Shown here: one piece after another, positions 31,518 through 38,695 of the stretch
Layout of the letters: every line of letters starts with the position of its first letter
Position numbering within the stretch: the stretch's first letter is position 1
IMG/VR virus record: IMGVR_UViG_3300025128_000115
Location: 1-39,958 of that record
Reading direction: 5' to 3' (one strand)
DNA: 39,958 nt
From: a virus
Position numbers and translations under genes: made by a program
The notes under the pieces: model-generated
Told to the model about the DNA's origin: nothing
Seen by the model: the letters and a program-made list of their open reading frames with translations, nothing else
Databases searched by the model: none

Positions 31518-31913
31518 TTATTCTTTTTCACCTTTAAAACTCTTTGAGCTTCCTGATGTTCCTGCATACAATCCAAACCATGCTGCGCCTGCACCAACAA
31601 CAATAGATATTAAGCCCGATTGTTCAAAACTAGGCTCTGGTAAATCCATAAACCAAAAAGTTGTGTAATAGAGCAAGTACATATAAATAGATAAAAATGC
31701 CCTTGGAAATATTCTCCAGCTATCAACGGCTTGAGCTACAAAGATAATCTTTTGATAAGGGTTGTTGTTATTAACATCCTCCAACTCCCTGATCTTGTCT
31801 TTAAGTCCACCGATCTCTTCGATCATTGCCATAAACTTATTGAGGTCCATTTCGACTTCATTTCGATCCATGTCGCCACCAAATCTACCGCTAGGATAAT
31901 GCTCATCACTCAT
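31518..31913 (-). CDS. Holin candidate
   Basis: A 131-residue protein with a charged N-terminal half (a coiled-coil at residues 20-50), then two probable membrane segments: FPRAFLSIYMYLLYYTTFWF (about residues 69-88) and SGLISIVVGAGAAWFGLYAG (about 99-118). The C-terminus is Lys-rich, as in holins. It is immediately upstream of the spanin genes. No endolysin gene is recognised near it. The call rests on topology and place. Confidence 0.6.
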   Translation of the reverse strand: MSDEHYPSGRFGGDMDRNEVEMDLNKFMAMIEEIGGLKDKIRELEDVNNNNPYQKIIFVAQAVDSWRIFPRAFLSIYMYLLYYTTFWFMDLPEPSFEQSGLISIVVGAGAAWFGLYAGTSGSSKSFKGEKE

Positions 31914-31920
31914 AATTCAC

Positions 31921-33705
31921 CTATACTGTATATACATCCAAGGCATCAGCCTTGCCTTTAACTTTAATTGTTGTTATTAAGTTTAACTCAAATTTTGTGA
32001 ATTGCGCAGTATTTTTGCCTATGAGCAAATCAACACCCACCTCTTTGGTTGCCGATTCAAGTCGTGCTGCCGTATTTACCGCATCGCCAATAGCGGTATA
32101 GTCAAACCGACTGTCGCTGCCCATATTGCCTATAACAGCTTTACCTGTATTAATACCTATGCCGATGGCAACTGAGGGCATTCCTTTCTTTTTAAACTCT
32201 TTATTCAAGTCTTTCATGTTCTTCATAATGTCTAAAGCACAATCAATTGCTCTTGTTTCGTGATCTAGTTGATCTAGGGGCGCATTAAATATCGCCATCA
32301 TTGCATCCCCAATATACTTATCCACCATGCCTCCGTGTTTTTGCACCGCTTTTTGCTGTGCGGTCAGTGCTTTATTCATAATGTAGGTAACATCCTCTGG
32401 TGGAAGAGACTCGGAAAGAGAGGTAAACCCTCTAACGTCTGTGAATAAAAACGTAGCGTATTTCTTTTCACCCCCTAGTTTCAATAACTCTGGGTTGTTT
32501 TGTAGCTTTTTCACCTGTCTAGGATCAAGATAGTGTTCAAACTGTTTCTTAATTTGTTGTCTTAATTTGTACTGTTCTCTGAATCTTAAATAGAATGCAA
32601 CAGTCGCAGTTATAAATTGAGAGATCAAAGTCCAAGTGAAGTCTAATAAGATTCCATTGGTCTTTATAAAATAAATTTCAGTGTAAGCGGTAGCAATCAT
32701 TACCATTAATCCGAAGACCAACCCCCAAGTAATGCCGAACAAATGCAGTATAAACCAAACAAGAGACACTGAGGCTATAAGTGTGAGCGTTTCTACAGCC
32801 TTTGAATAGTCAGGGATATAAGGACTATCTTGTATAAGAATAGACTCAGATAACGCTGTTTGAATCTTGTGTGGCTCTAGTAAGCCTACTGGCGTTGCCA
32901 ACTGAGGCATAACACCTGCGGCTGTTACACCTATAAATATAAACCTTCCTTCTATATCAGCCTTGTTAGACCACAGATCAGATAGACCAAATTGCGGTGT
33001 GTTCACCCAGCTTATCCACTTTCTTCCTAAAGAATCAGTAGGCACTGCGGGTATTCCTTTGACTCTTACTTCTTCTATTCCGTTCTCGTTTGTTTTAATT
33101 AAATAAGTATCAGCACCTGCTAAAACTTTTAAAACTTCCGTACCATAAGATGATACCCAACCATCAGGAGTACGCATTAATAACGGCATTCGCCTAACTA
33201 ATTGGTCTACATCTGTTGGTGCTACGGCTATCCCTTGATAGGCGCTGTCCTTTAAAATATCTATGTTCTCTATAACCCCTGTGGCTTTATATCCGCCTTT
33301 GTCTTCACCTAAGATTACTGTACCTGTGGTTACAGGATACACTCCGTTCTCATTTTCAAAGGTTGCTAAGACGCTTGGAATCCTTTGCAGACTTTCAGCA
33401 AAGACTTCATCTCCTCCCAACCTGTCTTCTTGAGGGAACGCAATTACCCAACCTACTCCTATAGCGCCTTTATCAATTAGAGCGCTTTGTATATCCGCCA
33501 ATCTTTTTCTCGGAAAAGGGTAGCCGCCTTCTCGCTCCACATCCTTTTCAGTGATATTAAGTATAGAGAAATAACCAGAAGGTATTTTGTCTTCAACAAG
33601 AGCATCAAATGTTTTGAGCTTCAATATTTCTAAAGCTGTCCAGTTCTGGACAAAAGGAAAAACCAAAACAACTAAGAGTATTAGCAGTTTTAAATGCTTA
33701 ATCAC
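31921..33705 (-). CDS. CHASE2-domain class III adenylate cyclase
   Basis: A 594-residue membrane enzyme. After an N-terminal membrane segment (residues 4-20), residues 25-300 form a CHASE2-type extracytoplasmic sensor (DALVEDKIPSGYF, IGVGWVIAFPQEDRL, FIFIGVTAAGVMPQLATPVG). Three membrane helices lie at about 303-373. The C-terminal cyclase domain (about 410-594) has the metal Asp in FTDVRGFT (D423), VDKYIGD (K463, D467), and YTAIGDAVNTAARLE with N544 and R548. The Lys together with Thr537 in place of the usual Asp fits the class IIIb adenylate cyclases. It would make cAMP at the host inner membrane. The start is GTG, overlapping the curlin-repeat stop by 8 bases. A CHASE2 cyclase in a phage late region is very unusual. 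Confidence 0.85.
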   Translation of the reverse strand: MIKHLKLLILLVVLVFPFVQNWTALEILKLKTFDALVEDKIPSGYFSILNITEKDVEREGGYPFPRKRLADIQSALIDKGAIGVGWVIAFPQEDRLGGDEVFAESLQRIPSVLATFENENGVYPVTTGTVILGEDKGGYKATGVIENIDILKDSAYQGIAVAPTDVDQLVRRMPLLMRTPDGWVSSYGTEVLKVLAGADTYLIKTNENGIEEVRVKGIPAVPTDSLGRKWISWVNTPQFGLSDLWSNKADIEGRFIFIGVTAAGVMPQLATPVGLLEPHKIQTALSESILIQDSPYIPDYSKAVETLTLIASVSLVWFILHLFGITWGLVFGLMVMIATAYTEIYFIKTNGILLDFTWTLISQFITATVAFYLRFREQYKLRQQIKKQFEHYLDPRQVKKLQNNPELLKLGGEKKYATFLFTDVRGFTSLSESLPPEDVTYIMNKALTAQQKAVQKHGGMVDKYIGDAMMAIFNAPLDQLDHETRAIDCALDIMKNMKDLNKEFKKKGMPSVAIGIGINTGKAVIGNMGSDSRFDYTAIGDAVNTAARLESATKEVGVDLLIGKNTAQFTKFELNLITTIKVKGKADALDVYTV

Positions 33706-34411
33706 TTTGATTTATGGTGATGGTCTTATTACAGTTGGTACTGCAATTATAAGTAGCTGTAATGCTTTTATTGGTTGTTCCTGATTGTGTGGCATCCACA
33801 TTATAGTCGTCTGTATAAAAATTAAGCCTCATGTAATGATCGCCACTCCCTGATTGTGTAATCTCTGCGTCATTATTATCAGCAGAAGTGCTGGCATATA
33901 TCTTAGCGTAATGTTCCCCTGTCCCTGATTGAGTTATGGTAAACTCTGAATCGTCACCAAAAGCTCTTATCTCGCCTTCTTTATCATCGCCTGTCTGGGT
34001 GATTTTATAAACATTGTCATCACCCTGCATATAGATTTCGGCATCATTATCGTTGCCGTTTTGTATTACATCCATGTCGTTTGAATCATCATCAGCATCA
34101 ATATAACCAAAGTTATCATTGCCGTCTTGATCTATTTTATACTCATTACCAGTGTGATTAGCCACCTGACTATAGGCTCTGGCGGTGTTGCCAGTGCCGT
34201 CTTGATCTATGTCTATGGTTGCATTGCTGCAATTATGGGTAGTGTAAGTGCCTTCAGATATTCCACACCATACTCTAGCGGTGTTGCCCGAACCTATTTG
34301 ATCTATATAGATAACCGTTGAGCTTCCTTTTATTCTAACCTCAGTAGAATTGTCTCCCGCATAGGCACAGAGGGCAGATAAACTAATCAGACTGATTAAT
34401 AACGATCTCAT
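33698..34411 (-). CDS. Secreted curlin-repeat protein 2
   Basis: A 237-residue protein with a signal peptide (MRSLLISLISLSALCAYA) and a mature N-terminus GDNS. It has about nine repeats of the curlin type, with pattern (I/V)-x-I-x-Q-x-G-x-x-N-x-A, e.g. IYIDQIGSGNTARVW, IDIDQDGTGNTARAYS, FTITQSGTGEHYAKIY, ending ITINQSD. Such repeats build CsgA/CsgB amyloid fibres. Unlike Escherichia coli curlins it contains paired Cys (WCGIS with HNCSN, and YNCSTNCN), suggesting disulfide-locked turns. A strong GGAGGAGG ribosome-binding site precedes ATG 34411, so it is likely well expressed. Its start overlaps the FecR gene by 29 bases. Confidence 0.85.
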   Translation of the reverse strand: MRSLLISLISLSALCAYAGDNSTEVRIKGSSTVIYIDQIGSGNTARVWCGISEGTYTTHNCSNATIDIDQDGTGNTARAYSQVANHTGNEYKIDQDGNDNFGYIDADDDSNDMDVIQNGNDNDAEIYMQGDDNVYKITQTGDDKEGEIRAFGDDSEFTITQSGTGEHYAKIYASTSADNNDAEITQSGSGDHYMRLNFYTDDYNVDATQSGTTNKSITATYNCSTNCNKTITINQSD

Positions 34412-35483
34412 TCTCGCCTCCTCCGTTCACTGTAACATTAATTAATCTCCCTGCTGACAGTATCTGAATGTTATAACCACCTGACTTATCCAGCTCCAAA
34501 TCTATCGTGTTCTCTACCTGTCTGAACAAGGTAAAGATTTCTCCCTCTACAAAAGTATAGACTTGAGCGTTAGGATCAAAGCCGGGTACTATGCCCTCTA
34601 GTTTTACTCCGTCTAGCTCTCCTGCGGCTCCTTCATCTTTACCGCCTGCGGCTACTGTTTCAATCATTTCTAATAGGTCTTGTAAAAAGTCTACTGCCAA
34701 TAAGTCTATATCCAGTCGGGTGATCTCCTCTTGTAGCTCGTCTTTAGATAAGTCACTGTCATCATCTAAATCGTTTTCCTCTAAGAAATCAGCATCCAAT
34801 ACATTGGTTGAGCTTTGTGATTGTTCTTGTACCGCTTGTTGTACCTCATCGGGTGGGGTAATTATTAAAAGATTGTCTATAAAGCCCAACGTCATGTTCG
34901 ATAGGGTAACTGGTTTTGTAGGCGGGCTTTCGGACATACTAACCATTGTGGCTTGAAAAGGCTGATTCAATACTTCAATGCCTGCCATTGTTTCTACTGT
35001 AATTTCGCCAGAGCTACTGCCGTCAGGACTAGGAAGTAATATAACTAGACTCCTTCCTAGTTCATCAACGGTGGTTGTAAAATCTGTTCCTCTAACCGCT
35101 ACTGTAGCGCTAGGTGTTCTTATCTTAATGTTCTGTTTATCTATTTTTCCAAGCGCACCAGTAATAAATCTGGCTGTTCCGCTTGCCATCTTGAGCGCCA
35201 TCTTGCTCTTGCTTGGGTCAGGATCATAGATATATTCATCAATAATAATCTTGCTATGCTCAGTAAGACGAATGATAGTAGAATCAAGAAATGTAATGCC
35301 AATACGACCATTACCAGTGCGCACATCATCATAGCTGAAAATACCAAGAGCAGTCTTGGCAAGCAGTTTATCTGATTGATCTTTTCGTAAAACCTCTCCA
35401 TTTCCTCTTAATTCCGATATTTCACCTATCTCTGCATAAGAGTTTAATGAAAAAATTAAAGCAATTAACAGCCACTTGTGCAT
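34383..35483 (-). CDS. FecR-domain protein with curlin-like C-terminus
   Basis: A 366-residue protein with a signal peptide (MHKWLLIALIFSLNSYA). Residues 18-190 carry a FecR domain, with the hallmark IRTPSATVAVRGTDF (121-135) and GDDV-like SYDDVRTGNGRIGITF. A 140-residue acidic/helical middle follows (LDDDSDLSKDELQEEI). The last 45 residues look like degenerate curlin strands (NTIDLELDKSGGYNIQI) and end VINQSD, the same ending as the curlin-repeat protein downstream. No membrane anchor beyond the signal peptide is visible, so it is probably periplasmic or surface. FecR proteins usually regulate sigma factors or, when beside CHASE2 cyclases, may form a sensory pair; the role here is inferred. 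Confidence 0.8.
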   Translation of the reverse strand: MHKWLLIALIFSLNSYAEIGEISELRGNGEVLRKDQSDKLLAKTALGIFSYDDVRTGNGRIGITFLDSTIIRLTEHSKIIIDEYIYDPDPSKSKMALKMASGTARFITGALGKIDKQNIKIRTPSATVAVRGTDFTTTVDELGRSLVILLPSPDGSSSGEITVETMAGIEVLNQPFQATMVSMSESPPTKPVTLSNMTLGFIDNLLIITPPDEVQQAVQEQSQSSTNVLDADFLEENDLDDDSDLSKDELQEEITRLDIDLLAVDFLQDLLEMIETVAAGGKDEGAAGELDGVKLEGIVPGFDPNAQVYTFVEGEIFTLFRQVENTIDLELDKSGGYNIQILSAGRLINVTVNGGGENEIVINQSD

Positions 35484-36148
35484 TGGTCTATATCTATAGT
35501 CCCACTGCTTGTAGTCGATGTTATAACCACCACATCAGATACCGAACCAGTGCTGTTGATCTGATCTATGTCTATATTGTTGGTGCTACCTGTAATTACC
35601 GCAGTAATAGAATGATCTGCATTACCTGTTTGCGTGGTATCAATATCGTTTGAATCGCCATCAACATTCCAGTTATTTATACAGCCAACCACCTCACAAG
35701 TAGCATTAATATTGTTTGAAGTCCCTGCTACTATTATATCTTGGTTCCCTGCTGTGGCAGTGGCTGCTGCTCCTTGTGTAAGTGCCAGCACATTAGAATC
35801 CCCAGTTGCCGCGTAATCAAAATCGGTATTGGCTACATCTCCTGTTGCCCCTAAAGCTAGGGTGGTGATGTTGCTATCTCCAGTGTGTGTTGCTGTGAAT
35901 GAGGAGCTATTACCTTGAGCCACTGTTGCCGCCAATGTGTTTGTATCACCTATTTGATCTATGTCCACAACCATTGAGGTACCAGTAAAGGTTGCTCTAG
36001 CTTGAGAAGTACCGACTTTATTGGTTCCCCCTATTTGATCTATATTCATTGTCAGCCCAGTTCCTGATTGGGTTATATAAATGTCGTTGTCCCCTGCAAA
36101 AGCAAAAGGGGCAAATAAGATTAAAGCCAGCCTAATTAGTTTGTTCAT
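35465..36148 (-). CDS. Secreted curlin-repeat protein 1
   Basis: A 227-residue protein with a signal peptide (MNKLIRLALILFAPFAFA) and mature start GDND. The N-terminal repeats are clear (IYITQSGTGLTMNIDQIGG, VVDIDQIGDTNTLA), the middle is degenerate and Ala/Thr-rich, and repeats return in the C-terminal part (IDTTQTGNADHSITA, NIDIDQINSTGS). It ends IDIDQCTSGC, and has a second Cys pair in CEVVGC. It is secreted across the inner membrane by Sec and probably exported by the adjacent CsgG. It and the second curlin protein are diverged: one may be the nucleator and the other the major fibre subunit. Confidence 0.8.
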   Translation of the reverse strand: MNKLIRLALILFAPFAFAGDNDIYITQSGTGLTMNIDQIGGTNKVGTSQARATFTGTSMVVDIDQIGDTNTLAATVAQGNSSSFTATHTGDSNITTLALGATGDVANTDFDYAATGDSNVLALTQGAAATATAGNQDIIVAGTSNNINATCEVVGCINNWNVDGDSNDIDTTQTGNADHSITAVITGSTNNIDIDQINSTGSVSDVVVITSTTSSGTIDIDQCTSGC

Positions 36149-36962
36149 AATTATAATCCCACATTTGTTGTTCCAAGCCCTTCATAATCAGAGTATAAAC
36201 CGCCTCTTCGATAGCAGCTCTAGTTGCGTAGCCTATGGCTTCGTTTTCTGTGTAGCCTGTTTCTATTTCGACCAACTCAGTGCCCATTTCTACAAAGCGG
36301 AACACATCTCGGCTCACTCCTGCACTCAAAACAGTTTTGCTTATCATACAATTTATCATAACTTCCCCTGTTTGAACAAGAATAGCTCTTAAAGAAACGG
36401 TAATTTCATCTTTTCTCCATTGATTACTAGAGCCAATTCCTAAGTACCTAGCGCCATTCCCGCCAGTTCCGATATTGGTGTCGTATTGAACAATTCCGCC
36501 CTCGATAATCAAGCCTGCAAACAATAAAGGCTTTAAGGAGTTGCCTTCTTCTCCGTCATAGGTCTGTCTAGTTTGCTTTATAAGCTGTCGCTCTCTAGTT
36601 AAGGCATCTAGTGAGGAGCGCTCCACAACAACAAACCATGTGCCTTTTCCTGCACTCCTAAGAGCATCTATAAGGTAATTATCAGACCCTTGTGTAACTG
36701 CGGTGCTAAATAATGCCATCTTCTGTGAGCTTTTGCGTTGCCCAGTAAGGTCAGTAAAATTATACACAGCAACCACGGCTTGCTGATTCGGTGGTCTTAA
36801 TTCAATTAATTTCTGTTGGGTGGGTCTAACAACTTCTGGTTCTTCGACACATTCAAGAATATCAGCACACCCTGAGTGACCCACAGGTGCAAAACTAGCA
36901 CACCCTGATAGGATAAAAGGCAATAATGCCAGTAGGCTTAAATTCCACAATCGTCTGAACAT
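36132..36962 (-). CDS. csgG: CsgG curli secretion pore
   Basis: A 276-residue lipoprotein (lipobox LSGC, Cys21), the size of E. coli CsgG. The core matches that family: VVAVYNFTDLTGQ, LFSTAVTQGSDNYLIDAL, TWFVVVERSSLDALTRERQ, then IIEGGIVQYDTNIGTGGNGARYLGIG, ITVSLRAILVQTGEV, SKTVLSAGV, VFRFVEM, GYTENEA and AIEEAVYTLI. This protein forms the nonameric outer-membrane channel for curli subunits. At the constriction loop the Phe is kept (LFST), but the Tyr and Asn of the E. coli channel are not (SSQKMAL replaces the aligned PYPASN). It overlaps csgF upstream and a curlin-repeat gene downstream. Confidence 0.9.
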   Translation of the reverse strand: MFRRLWNLSLLALLPFILSGCASFAPVGHSGCADILECVEEPEVVRPTQQKLIELRPPNQQAVVAVYNFTDLTGQRKSSQKMALFSTAVTQGSDNYLIDALRSAGKGTWFVVVERSSLDALTRERQLIKQTRQTYDGEEGNSLKPLLFAGLIIEGGIVQYDTNIGTGGNGARYLGIGSSNQWRKDEITVSLRAILVQTGEVMINCMISKTVLSAGVSRDVFRFVEMGTELVEIETGYTENEAIGYATRAAIEEAVYTLIMKGLEQQMWDYNYEQTN

Positions 36963-37411
36963 ATCCCAAATATCCCTACGGGAATAATAATCTCTGTTAT
37001 TGTCCCGTCCTCATCAATAACTGTAAGTGTTATGCTGGCACCATCGTTTACAAACTTTATAGTGCTGCCTTCCAACACGATACTGCCCCCCGTACCGCCT
37101 TTTTCCGAATCAAATAATGACTCCGCTATGTCTCTTGAGAGTTGACTGTATACTCTACTTTCTAGGTTTCTTAAAAACTTAGCAAGGGTGGTGTTATCAG
37201 CTTCTCTTTCAGCATCCTTTAATGCACTCTCTATGTCTTCAGCTATTTCATCTCTGCGTGTTTTTTCCTGTTCATCAATAGTTAAATAGTGAGAAGAAGT
37301 GCCTATACCACTAAATGCGGGGCTTTTGAAACCTTGGACTATTTCATCTCCTGATGCTGTCGCAGTAAAACCTAATAGAACAAGTATCGAATAATAAATC
37401 AGCCATTTCAT
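36938..37411 (-). CDS. csgF: CsgF curli assembly factor
   Basis: A 157-residue secreted protein: signal peptide MKWLIYYSILVLLGFTATASG, then the CsgF-type plug region EIVQGFKSPAFSGIGTSSHY, a helix (RVYSQLSRDIAESLF), and a C-terminal beta domain with IKFVNDGASITLTVIDEDGT and ITEIIIPVGIFG, as in CsgF. In known systems CsgF binds the CsgG channel from outside and couples secretion to nucleation. It is somewhat longer than E. coli CsgF (138 residues) and ends with a Cys pair (CSDDCGI). It overlaps the csgG start by 25 bases. Confidence 0.85.
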   Translation of the reverse strand: MKWLIYYSILVLLGFTATASGDEIVQGFKSPAFSGIGTSSHYLTIDEQEKTRRDEIAEDIESALKDAEREADNTTLAKFLRNLESRVYSQLSRDIAESLFDSEKGGTGGSIVLEGSTIKFVNDGASITLTVIDEDGTITEIIIPVGIFGICSDDCGI

Positions 37412-37653
37412 TTCTTTTTCTTCTCGTTTTCTTTCATCTGTAAAACAGTATTAACTTTTTGTTGTAGTCTTATCATATCGTTATCCAGCATTCTAATCTG
37501 ATCTATTAGCTTAATAAGGGTTAGGTGCATATTTTTAATGGTTGGGTTTATAACTCTTATAATCGTAACCCAAACAAAATAAACAAAATAACCAAGACCA
37601 ACCATTGCCACAATTGGAAAGCCGAAATCGGCAATCAACCCTACAATGTCCAC
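37408..37653 (-). CDS. Membrane/coiled-coil protein upstream of csgF
   Basis: An 81-residue protein started at GTG 37653 behind AGGAGAG, with TAGTG overlap to the previous stop and ATGA overlap to csgF. One membrane segment (FPIVAMVGLGYFVYFVWVTI) is followed by a helical, basic coiled-coil ending in Lys. Its C-terminal part (RMLDNDMIRLQQKVNTVLQM) resembles that of the 98-residue neighbour (TINNDMIRLDTSVSAALEL), so the two are probably related. Because both lie next to csgF they may serve the curli module, or they are holin-like phage proteins. Confidence 0.65.
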   Translation of the reverse strand: MDIVGLIADFGFPIVAMVGLGYFVYFVWVTIIRVINPTIKNMHLTLIKLIDQIRMLDNDMIRLQQKVNTVLQMKENEKKKK

Positions 37654-37949
37654 TAATCTCTCCTAGCGTCTATCGTTCCATCTTCTACAAAATTTTCCGT
37701 TCTAGCTATTCTGTCAAGATCAGGCGTAAGCTCAAGAGCCGCACTGACGCTAGTATCAAGGCGAATCATGTCGTTGTTTATGGTTTTAACTCTGGTAATT
37801 AGGCTCTCAGTAAAGCCTCTGAGGGTATTGATTTGATTAATCACGCCACCCATAATTTGTTTCATAATGATAAAAATAAATGCCCCTGCCACCAATGCCC
37901 CTGCAATGGGAGCGCCAACTTCTGCAATTAGGGTAAATACATCATTCAT
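37653..37949 (-). CDS. Membrane/coiled-coil protein, relative of its neighbour
   Basis: A 98-residue protein from ATG 37949; an in-frame TTG ten codons earlier would put a second hydrophobic stretch in front, so the start is uncertain. Membrane segment: GAPIAGALVAGAFIFIIMKQ. The remainder is an amphipathic helix with the NNDMIRLDTSVSAAL motif shared with the 81-residue protein. The stop overlaps the next GTG (TAGTG). Function unknown. Confidence 0.6.
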   Translation of the reverse strand: MNDVFTLIAEVGAPIAGALVAGAFIFIIMKQIMGGVINQINTLRGFTESLITRVKTINNDMIRLDTSVSAALELTPDLDRIARTENFVEDGTIDARRD

Positions 37950-38364
37950 AAGGGGTAGAATTAAAAATACCTTTATCAATTAGCTTTTGACGATTAACAA
38001 GGTGCTCTGCCTCAATATCATCTTTGCTTTGCCCATGATATTTTACTGCATGATGTTCTTCTATCATTAATTCATTAATATTAATATCATCAACAACCAT
38101 TTCTCCAAGAATGCGACCAAATTTACCTTTCTTGTCTTTTCTTGTTCTTATAACAACACTGCCTTTATCTAGCCAAGATTTAAGAAAATCTTTGCTTATA
38201 AGCCCTCTGGCTTTTTCATCTTTATCTCTGGTTCGAGATTCTGGTGTGTCAATACCGTATAAACGGACACGACTGGCATAAGCAATATCAAAGCCAAGGT
38301 CAATGAGGACATCAACCGTGTCGCCATCAACAACCCTTTTTACTTTACAATTATATTCGTACAC
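37942..38364 (-). CDS. SNase-family (thermonuclease-like) nuclease
   Basis: A 140-residue protein of the staphylococcal-nuclease fold: NCKVKRVVDGDTVDVLIDLG opens the barrel, RVRLYGIDTPES holds the conserved Arg and Asp of the active site, GKFGRILGEMVVDD carries the second Arg, and LNxxLIxxHHAVKYHG-type ending (INELMIEEHHAVKYH) follows. The start GTG 38364 is chosen because it forms a TAGTG overlap with the 43-residue gene and matches the usual start of the family; a longer frame would add a hydrophobic leader. It may degrade host nucleic acid or act after lysis. Confidence 0.75.
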   Translation of the reverse strand: MYEYNCKVKRVVDGDTVDVLIDLGFDIAYASRVRLYGIDTPESRTRDKDEKARGLISKDFLKSWLDKGSVVIRTRKDKKGKFGRILGEMVVDDININELMIEEHHAVKYHGQSKDDIEAEHLVNRQKLIDKGIFNSTPYE

Positions 38365-38495
38365 TAGAGCCACCCAAAAGAATGGAACAAGTCCCAAAGG
38401 ACATAGATAAAACAAATCCAAAATGCTTTACGATAGAAAATATGCTTCTCATATAAAGGTTTAGATATTTTTCCAAGTTTATATAATTCTTCCAC
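38364..38495 (-). CDS. 43-residue membrane mini-protein
   Basis: Starts GTG 38495 just behind AGGAAG, and ends in TAG that overlaps the nuclease GTG start as TAGTG. The product MEELYKLGKISKPLYEKHIF continues with a hydrophobic, Trp/Phe-rich segment (WICFIYVLWDLFHSFGWL) that could span the membrane. The coupling with the nuclease gene supports it as real. It could be a small toxin, holin-like or pinholin-like peptide. No family recognised. Confidence 0.55.
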   Translation of the reverse strand: MEELYKLGKISKPLYEKHIFYRKAFWICFIYVLWDLFHSFGWL

Positions 38496-38504
38496 CCATG
38501 CTTC

Positions 38505-38672
38505 CTACCCCTTGTCCTTTGCTTTGCCTATGTTCAGGGCACATATATCAATAAACTTATAAAGCTTACCGATCCATACATCGTCTTTAGGTGTTTTAGT
38601 CACAGCAGCAATTAAACTGCTGGCACTGATTATTGCCATAATAATGGCTAAGAAATTTGCAAATGTTTGCAT
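38505..38672 (-). CDS. 55-residue membrane protein
   Basis: ATG 38672 follows an AGGAG site and the frame ends at 38505. The product starts MQTFANFLAIIMAIISASSL, a likely membrane segment or signal, followed by TPKDDVWIGKLYKFIDICAL. I recall similar small TPKDDxWIGK proteins in other marine phages, with no known function. It may be a lysis or superinfection-related peptide. Confidence 0.65.
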   Translation of the reverse strand: MQTFANFLAIIMAIISASSLIAAVTKTPKDDVWIGKLYKFIDICALNIGKAKDKG

Positions 38673-38695
38673 TAGTTATCTCCTATTATTAAAAA

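Noticed and set aside
33698-36148. Phage tail-fibre interpretation of the N/Q/G-rich repeat proteins
   Set aside because: Both have Sec signal peptides, 20-24-residue curlin spacing and lie beside CsgG and CsgF, which virion fibres would not need.
37942-38421. Secreted nuclease with a hydrophobic leader from a TTG at 38421
   Set aside because: The leader overlaps a coupled 43-residue gene in another frame, has no ribosome-binding site, and the GTG at 38364 matches the usual family start.
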